Assembly (NCBI GenBank): GCA_030272155.1
Contig: CP126191.1
Span: forward strand, 828,501 to 892,500
From: Tetradesmus obliquus
Lineage: Eukaryota; Chlorophyta; Chlorophyceae; Sphaeropleales; Scenedesmaceae
Reading direction: 5' to 3'
DNA length: 64,000 nucleotides
The notes under the pieces are model-generated. The model saw only the letters and a program-made list of their open reading frames with translations. It made no database searches and had not been told where the DNA came from. How positions within the stretch are numbered: position 1 is the stretch's first letter; each line of letters begins with the position of its first letter. A program made the translations under genes and the position numbers. This document shows, in pieces, positions 58,501 to 64,000 of the stretch.

Positions 58501-59136
58501 GCCGCCCGGGGCTCACACTGCGGCCAGGGCTGAAGGTTTGGCTACTGCTGAGGCTGTGGCTGGTGGCAGCTGCCACGTCAGCATGGCAGCTGGCGGCTGG
58601 CTCAGTGCTACTGCCAGCAGCAGAGGGTGCAGCAGTGCTGCTGCTGCTGCTAGGGTTGCTGGCGTGCTGCTGCAGCTGAGCAGTGCCTGCAGTGCCTGCA
58701 AGAGTGGTGGCGTTGATTCCCAGCATGGGCAGTGATCAATGAGTGATAGATGACAAAATATCACGTCATTATAATCATGCACAGCGCAAACATACTGCCA
58801 GGCTGTGGAGTGTGGAAACTACAGTTCAATACAGCATGCAGTTGACAGCAGCACAGTACCCACTGGGTAACCCGGCACCGCAGCAGCGACGTGGGCAGCT
58901 GCGCTGCTTCAGATTGGCTTACCTGACGTACTTCCTTCATATTGAATGGCAGCTGCGTCCTGTGCACCGTGATCTACACCATTAGTGCTACCACTTGCCG
59001 CAGCGGCGTCTTTGCAGAACGTTCTCGCAACAGCTTCGCATGCAGCTTGTTCGATTGCAATGCTACCGTTCTGCAAAAGACTGCTGGCCCGCTTCAGCTC
59101 GCTGCCCAGCAGCGTTTTGCATGCCGCTTGTTTCAT
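48536..59136 (-). CDS. infB: Organelle-type translation initiation factor IF-2, very long N-terminal extension
   Basis: Ten phase-consistent exons on the - strand: 59136-58923, 58695-54475, 53934-53569, 52778-52569, 52123-51864, 51351-51211, 50938-50873, 50612-50517, 50182-49929, 49451-48536; 2247 residues against 700-1050 usual. GTPase motifs: GHVDHGKT (1649-1656), [11 protein letters not shown] (switch I), DTPGH (1697-1701), TKCD (1751-1754, in place of NKxD). Later domains match IF-2: [27 protein letters not shown] and [14 protein letters not shown], with a complete C-terminal fMet-tRNA-binding region. The protein is nuclear-encoded and acts in plastid or mitochondrial initiation; the N-terminus ([20 protein letters not shown]) could be a transit peptide. 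Exon 2 codes about 1400 residues of Gln/Ser/Ala-rich sequence carrying short helical motifs. The start at 59136 follows an in-frame stop. Confidence 0.92.
50941..50998 (-). repeat. (CTG)n tract abutting the IF-2 exon 7 acceptor
   Basis: About 18 CTG units on the gene strand lead directly into CCAG and exon 7 at 50938, occupying the place of a polypyrimidine tract. Confidence 0.88.
51024..51067 (-). repeat. Shadow fragment of IF-2 exon 6
   Basis: About 40 bp matching the part coding [12 protein letters not shown] lie in the intron after exon 6, next to the (CTG)n acceptor tract of exon 7. Confidence 0.75.
51585..51790 (-). repeat. Two shadow copies of the 3' end of IF-2 exon 5
   Basis: The [14 protein letters not shown] segment with its donor recurs at 51720-51768 and 51586-51634. 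Each comes with the same 70-bp flank (CTTCTGCTGAGGCAGCATC), so the unit is about 135 bp. The nearer copy preserves TKCDLPQ. Confidence 0.9.
52129..52182 (-). repeat. (CTG)n tract abutting the IF-2 exon 5 acceptor
   Basis: About 17 CTG units on the gene strand end in TTCTGCAG, the acceptor of exon 5 at 52123. Confidence 0.88.
52302..52407 (-). repeat. Shadow copy of the IF-2 P-loop exon end with a changed G1 motif
   Basis: The 3' end of exon 4 ([20 protein letters not shown]) recurs in the next intron reading GHVHHGKTS, with the GTGCGT donor intact. The intact P-loop lies in exon 4. Confidence 0.9.
52789..52851 (-). repeat. (CTG)n tract before the IF-2 exon 4 acceptor
   Basis: About 21 CTG units on the gene strand precede TGTGCTGTGCAG, the acceptor of exon 4 at 52778. 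Confidence 0.88.
52858..53200 (-). repeat. Three shadow copies of the 5' end of IF-2 exon 4
   Basis: Segments coding AEDVVSLxSAELAAL with the CAG acceptor lie at about 52864-52938, 53000-53068 and 53125-53195, upstream on the gene strand of the used exon at 52778. Spacing is about 130 bp and each is separated by a CAG-rich spacer. Confidence 0.9.
53413..53512 (-). repeat. Shadow copy of the 3' end of IF-2 exon 3
   Basis: About 90 bp coding [20 protein letters not shown] recur in the next intron with a GTTGGT donor, 150 bp after the real exon end at 53569. Confidence 0.88.
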
Positions 59137-60235
59137 TATTGCAGCACGCAGTAATCATTCAGCCATTTGAATGTGTTGCTGTTTCTCAAGTTGTGCGCGT
59201 GCCTGCGCTACAGGTGATCTGCGCAGTGCCTGCGATGTGCTGCTCAAATGAAAGCAACCAGCTGCTTGCGCAATGTCGCGTTGGACGCTTTCCCAGTACT
59301 ACGAATATCAAGAGCAACAGTATTGAAAGTGACCCGTGCACTCAACATCGGTCATGATGAACTGTGACTGTCAGTTTCAGTCAGCCTGGCATCCCAGAGC
59401 ACAGCAGGCCTGACACGCCCATGGTGCTGCCACTCTGCCTGAAATCAACCAGAAACAATACATTGAAGCTACCAAAACGTCGTGAGTGGGCTGCAGCTTC
59501 AAGCCACAAGGATGTTAGCTGGACGTGACCGCAACTCGAACTGGTTCCTTTCATCAGCACAGTCTGCTGCATGGGATGCGCGGGTGATGGCACACTGTAC
59601 AACAGCGCAAGCCACGAAGCAGCCAGCAGACCTGACACCTTCATGCAAAGGCCTTAGCAGCATACAAATGTACACCCCACATATGCAAACTCTCTGTGAA
59701 CACCCCACCCTTAGTTCAAGCCAACTCAGTGCAAACCATCCTGCAGGCAACTAGTTGCACTGAAACGCAACAGGCAAGCGGACGGCAGGCACACTGCAGC
59801 ATATAAAGAATGTTGCAGCATTCAGGCCTGTAGGTGTGCTTTCCCTGTAGCAGCGCGCGCTGCCGTCAATCTTAGCCGCCTCACCCACAACGCACCACCC
59901 AAGTGACACCATGCATACAAGCTGTGCCCAGCCACCCCAGGCACTAGTCAGGTGAGAGTGATGACTGCCACAGCTCACGCCGTACTGCCAGCACTGCTGC
60001 TGCACATGCTGCATCCTGCGCACTGCAGAGGCTGCTTCTTGGTGCGAAACAGCAATCCCCACACCACCATCTGATTTGTCTACATGTGCCAAGTACCAAG
60101 TGGACATTGTGCTTATTGTGTGTGCGCGCAGCACGCGTCAGCTCAGCACTCACAGGTCAAGCTGATGCTTCGTTTAAGTAACAAGTGAAACAAGTGCTGC
60201 TTCATAAGCGCCGCTCATGATTGCAGCAGGCACAG
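59137..60235. other. Intergenic, IF-2 promoter side
   Basis: No gene supported. Short - strand frames at 59644-59381 and 60134-59751 show no family features. A TATAA-like string (ATATAAAG) occurs at 59800, too far from the IF-2 start to assign. Confidence 0.4.
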
Positions 60236-60770
60236 GCCGCCAAACAAAACACACGGCACGCATCACGCTGCAGCAGCAGGTGCGTGCAAGCGTAGCATGG
60301 TAGCACACATGAACAGCCCAGCAACTCTGCAGCTGTATGCGGGCAGGCAGAGGCCGCCTTACACAGCAGCACACATCACGCTGCAGCAGCAGGTGCGTGC
60401 AAGCGTAGCACACATACACAGCCCAGCAATTCTGCAGCTGTATGCGGGCAGGCACAAGCCGCCTTACACAGCAGCACACATCACGCTGCAGCAGCAGGTG
60501 CGTGCAAGCGTAGCACACATGAACAGCCCAGCAATCCTGCAGCTGCATGCAGGCAGGCACAGGCCGCCATACACAGCAGCACACATCACGCTGCAGCAGC
60601 AGGTGCGTGCAAGCGTAGCACACATGAACAGCCCAGCAATTCAGCAGCTGTATGCGGGCAGGCAGAGGCCGCCTTACACAGCAGCACACATCACGCTGCA
60701 GCAGCAGGTGCGTGCAAGCGTAGCACACATATACAGCCGAGCAACTGCAGCTGCATGCGAGGTGGCAGGC
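60236..60770. repeat. Minisatellite, 105-bp unit, about five copies
   Basis: CATCACGCTGCAGCAGCAGG begins at 60261, 60374, 60479, 60584 and 60689; the last three intervals are exactly 105 bp. Because 105 is divisible by three, both strands stay open in some frames. No function is implied. Confidence 0.92.
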
Positions 60771-61111
60771 TTTCTTTGAGTGCGCTTGTGCGCGTGGCAG
60801 CACTGCCGGGTTGATGATAACAACCAATGCCTGGGCTGCCAGGCTGCTTGTGCAAGCTGCACTTGAGGAGCGAGGAGCTGCTAGTAATGGCAGCGGGGCA
60901 GGTAGGGGAGACACGCTGCACAGCCGCAGCAGCAGCCACGAGCAAGCAGGATGCTCCAACAGCAGCACCAGGCTCGCAGCTACACCGCCAGGCCGTGGTC
61001 GCTGCACAAGTGATGTGTACAGATGGACAGTCTAGCATGGAAAATGCAAGTCTGCACACCTTGATGGTGTATGGTGGCGGCATTGCAAGCCACAACAGAT
61101 GGAGGGACACC

Positions 61112-61605
61112 TCAGCACAGTGTGTGCATCAGCCCAGTACCCCAACACCAGCAGCCCTGGCAAAAGCACAGTGTGTGCATCAGCCCAGTACCCCAAACAA
61201 CACCAGCAGCCCTGGCAAAAGCACAGTGTGTGCATCAGCCCAGTACCCCAAACAACACCAGCAGCCCTGGCAAAAGCACAGTGTGTGCATCAGCCCAGTA
61301 CCCCAAACAACACCAGCAGCCCTGGCAAAAGCACAGTGTGTGCATCAGCCCAGTACCGCAAACAACACCAGCAGCCCTGGCAAAAGCACAGTGTGTGCAT
61401 CAGCCCAGTACCCCAAACAACACCAGCAGCCCTGGCAAAAGCACAGTGTGTGCATCAGCCCAGTACCCCAAACAACACCAGCAGCCCTGGCAAAAGCACA
61501 GTGTGTGCATCAGCCCAGTACCCCAAACAACACCAGCAGCCCTGGCAAAAGCACAGTGTGTGCATCAGCCCAGTACCGCAAACAACACCAGAAGCCCTGG
61601 CAACA
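61112..61605. repeat. Minisatellite, 55-bp unit, nine copies
   Basis: GCACAGTGTGTGCATCAGCC begins at 61115, 61166 and then every 55 bp to 61551. Units are almost identical; the main variation is CCCC or CCGC after CAGTA. All three + frames are open across the array. Confidence 0.95.
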
Positions 61606-62144
61606 GCTGCGCTGCGCCTCTGAACCCGGTTCCGTTCACCTCATACACCAACCAACCAAAGAAAGCACACATTAGAACCCCGTTTGACAGCCAATCGTTT
61701 GTTTGTTGCTGTTGCTGCTGCGCAGGTGCTGCCGCCCAAGCTGCAGGTCCTGCTGGACAAGCTGCCATCAGCACACCAGCAGCGCAGCAGCAGCAGCAGC
61801 ACAGCGGCAGCACACAACAGCACTACCATGGAAAGATGGAGAGTCACAACCTGTGTTGCGGCACAATAGCCGGGCCAAATCAACCAGCACCCCTCCGACC
61901 TGCCAATCAAGCGTCTGAAAGCATAACTGCTACAGCCTGCAGTGCGCCGCTGTGACCGAAGCACACAGTCGCCCGGCATGCACTGACGTCTGCAGCACTG
62001 CGGCTCTCAGCTGTCACATGACCCTTCAGCTCCCCTTGCAAACACTCACGCTGCTGACTACTGGAACACACAGGCAGCATTGGCGCTGCTTCTCCAAGCT
62101 TCGCAGGCATGCTGCACCAAGCTGCAGCGCTGCACTGCGAGCAA

Positions 62145-62910
62145 ATGACCTGGGGATCTCATCCCGCCAGCCACCACAGCAGCAGCGATGTGCTGCAAAC
62201 GCACCCATGGTAATGCACATATACGCCCAGGCATGGGCTGCTGCCATAACGCAGCATGCTGCAGCCCACAAAAGGAGCAGGACCCCAAGACACCAGCCAC
62301 CACGGCAGCAGCAGCAGCAGCCATGTGCTGCAGCAACATGCACGGCAATGCACAGCCTGCTGCCCTCCCCATGCCCAGGCATGGGCTGCTGCCATGAAGC
62401 ATCACGCTGCATCATGCCGCAGCCCACACGAGGAGCAGGACGCCAGGACACCAGCCACCACTGCAGCAGCAGCAGCAGCAGCGATGCGCTGCAGAAGCAC
62501 CCATGGCACTGCACAGCCTGCTGCCCTCCCCATGCCGCGGGCGAGCAAGCAACCTGGGAATCTCAGCTCATGACCCGCCACACGGCAGCGATGCTAATGC
62601 ACATAGACGCCCATGCATGGGGTGCTGCATGAAGCATAAAGCTGCATCATGCCGCAGCCCATAAACGGAGCAGGACCCCATGACACCAGCCACCACAGCA
62701 GCAGCAGCAGCAGCAGCCATGTGCTGCAGAAGCATGCGTGGCAATGCACAGCCTGCTGCCTCCCCATGCCGCAGGCGAGCAAGTAACCTGGGGATCTCAG
62801 CTCATGACCCGCCACACGGCAGCGATGTGCTCCAGCAGCATGCATGGCAATGACCTGCAAGCCACCACAGCAGCAGCGATATGCTGCAAAAGCATGCATG
62901 GCAATGCCCT
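62145..62910. repeat. Complex satellite-like block with irregular units
   Basis: Sub-blocks recur in shuffled order: AGCAGGACxCCA-xGACACCAGCCACCAC (62277, 62434, 62669), a CAG run with GCGATG or CCATG, and GGCAATGCACAGCCTGCTGCC. Spacing varies (157 and 235 bp). No coding frame is conserved. Confidence 0.8.
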
Positions 62911-63554
62911 GCCCGCTGCCAAATTGATGCACACAAAGGCCCACAAAGGCCTAGGCAGCAGCAGAAGCCGAAGACACCTGCGCTGCGATCGCAACATCTC
63001 ATCAATTACATGCCAGACGCATTCCATCATCAAAAAACAAGCACGCAGTGGCACACATGCATTCTGTTCTTTGTGAACGCCCATTCTGCGCAGGGAGTGA
63101 TGAGCTCTGATGCCAGTACATGCATGCAGCGTGGTAGCTGGTGCGAATGCCTGACGCCCAGCAGCAGCATATGTTGCAACCCATAAATACATAAGCAACC
63201 CATTAAAACAAGCCCCAGTCCAAGCCAGGGCAATACAACAAGTCCTGCATATACTGCTGCCCCTGCAGCTGTACTGCCTCAATCGTACCACCATATGAAA
63301 GCCCCGAAACCAACACGAGCAGGCGTGCAGCGCCGTCAATGAATGTGCATCCGCTCCGCAGCAGCTGTACAGCTCTTCACTTGCAATGGGCATGCATGCT
63401 TGTGGCGTGCAACACAGCACACACGGGAACACACAGCACAGAGGTGTGCAGCACACCTGCATATCCTGCAGGATCGCTCTGCATAGCAGCCGTCGAGCAA
63501 CCTTCCGCCTAGGCTGGCATTGCCTGTGCAGATATGCAGCTGCGGCAGCACAGC

Positions 63555-63622
63555 ATGCGCGGTCAACACAACAGTCAACACAACGGTCAACTCAACGGTC
63601 AACGCAACGGTCAACACGTTGA
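63555..63622. repeat. 12-bp tandem repeat, about five copies
   Basis: Units of the form GGTCAACxCAAC run from 63560 to about 63615. Confidence 0.85.
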
Positions 63623-63777
63623 CTCTGCAGCCCCGAGCACTCGCTGCAATCCCGCCACACATCCCCCCCCTCAGGGCAGCACGCTGCCTCGCTGTACGCC
63701 TGCCACCAGCATACCTCCACCTCACAGCCGAGGCAGCAAGCTACCTCAACTCCCCGATACTGCGCTGTGTCCGCTGT

Positions 63778-63880
63778 GTTTGTGTGACCAGCAGCCACAC
63801 AATGTGTGACCAGCAGCCACACAATGTGTGACCAGCAGCCAATGTTTGACCAGCAGCCACACAATGTGTGACCAGCAGCC
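63778..63880. repeat. 22-bp tandem repeat, about five copies
   Basis: GTGTGACCAGCAGCCACACAAT repeats with one shortened unit. CCACACAATGTGTG is imperfectly palindromic. Confidence 0.88.
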
Positions 63881-64000
63881 CACCACTCGGGCAGCTGCCT
63901 CAAATGCACACTGCTGCACTATACAGCCGTCAACTCCACATCCACCCATTACTTGACAGGACTCATCACCAGGTTGGCCACAGCGCCAGTCAAATCCTCA

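Larger units (their letters stand above)
62911..64000. other. No gene recognised at the right edge
   Basis: Apart from the two short tandem repeats listed, no coding frame or RNA gene is visible in this last kilobase. Confidence 0.4.

Noticed and set aside
59381-59644. - strand frame starting with a signal-peptide-like MKVSGLLAASWLALLY
   Set aside because: The hydrophobic start is followed by featureless sequence, and part of it is a short internal duplication; no gene context.
60174-61007. 277-codon - strand frame with repeated Cys-rich units
   Set aside because: The repeat reflects the 105-bp minisatellite; the Cys content comes from reading GCAGCA on the reverse strand.
60236-61605. Regular direct repeats that could suggest a CRISPR array
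   Set aside because: Units are contiguous with no unique spacers, and the DNA is eukaryotic nuclear.
61071-61955. 294-codon + strand frame with a 55-residue repeat
   Set aside because: It is produced by the 55-bp minisatellite, which is open in all frames; no splice context or domain supports coding.

Overview
The window looks like nuclear DNA of a green alga, most likely a chlorophycean. The genes are intron-rich and GC-rich. Donors are mostly GTGAG or GTGCG, TGTAA-type polyadenylation motifs lie past several stop codons, and (CAG)n/(CTG)n tracts run through exons and introns as poly-Gln, poly-Ala, poly-Ser or acceptor-side tracts. All gene models were built by hand from splice phase and protein-family motifs; no transcript data were available.

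Layout: 1-8700 (+) is a Polycomb PRC2 subunit of the Su(z)12/EMF2 type (C2H2 finger and VEFS box) with an unexpected C-terminal SPOC-like domain. 9945-21109 (+) is a C2-domain class 3 lipase in at least 16 exons. 23132-25137 (+) is a leucine-rich-repeat gene with an F-box-like N-terminus and one in-frame TGA. 25138-28763 holds only diverged tandem repeats. 28764-31416 (-) is a Gln-rich putative regulator with repeated SUMO-type motifs. 33963-34745 (-) is a two-exon gene for a 103-residue membrane protein. 37289-47139 (+) is a short-chain dehydrogenase whose 5.8-kb third intron hosts two LINE copies and two tRNA-Asp genes; a third tRNA-Asp follows the gene. 48536-59136 (-) encodes a very long organelle-type translation initiation factor IF-2 (about 2247 residues). 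59137-64000 is gene-poor minisatellite DNA.

The genes do not form a pathway; what unites the window is an unusual structural habit. Five of the seven genes carry, inside their introns, truncated and decayed tandem copies of the adjacent exon edge together with its splice site: donor-bearing copies follow an exon, acceptor-bearing copies precede one. I count more than 40 such 'exon shadows', in arrays of up to five. A second habit is the placement of long (CTG)n tracts directly before 3' splice sites. These two patterns and the Su(z)12-SPOC architecture are the main candidates for something new.
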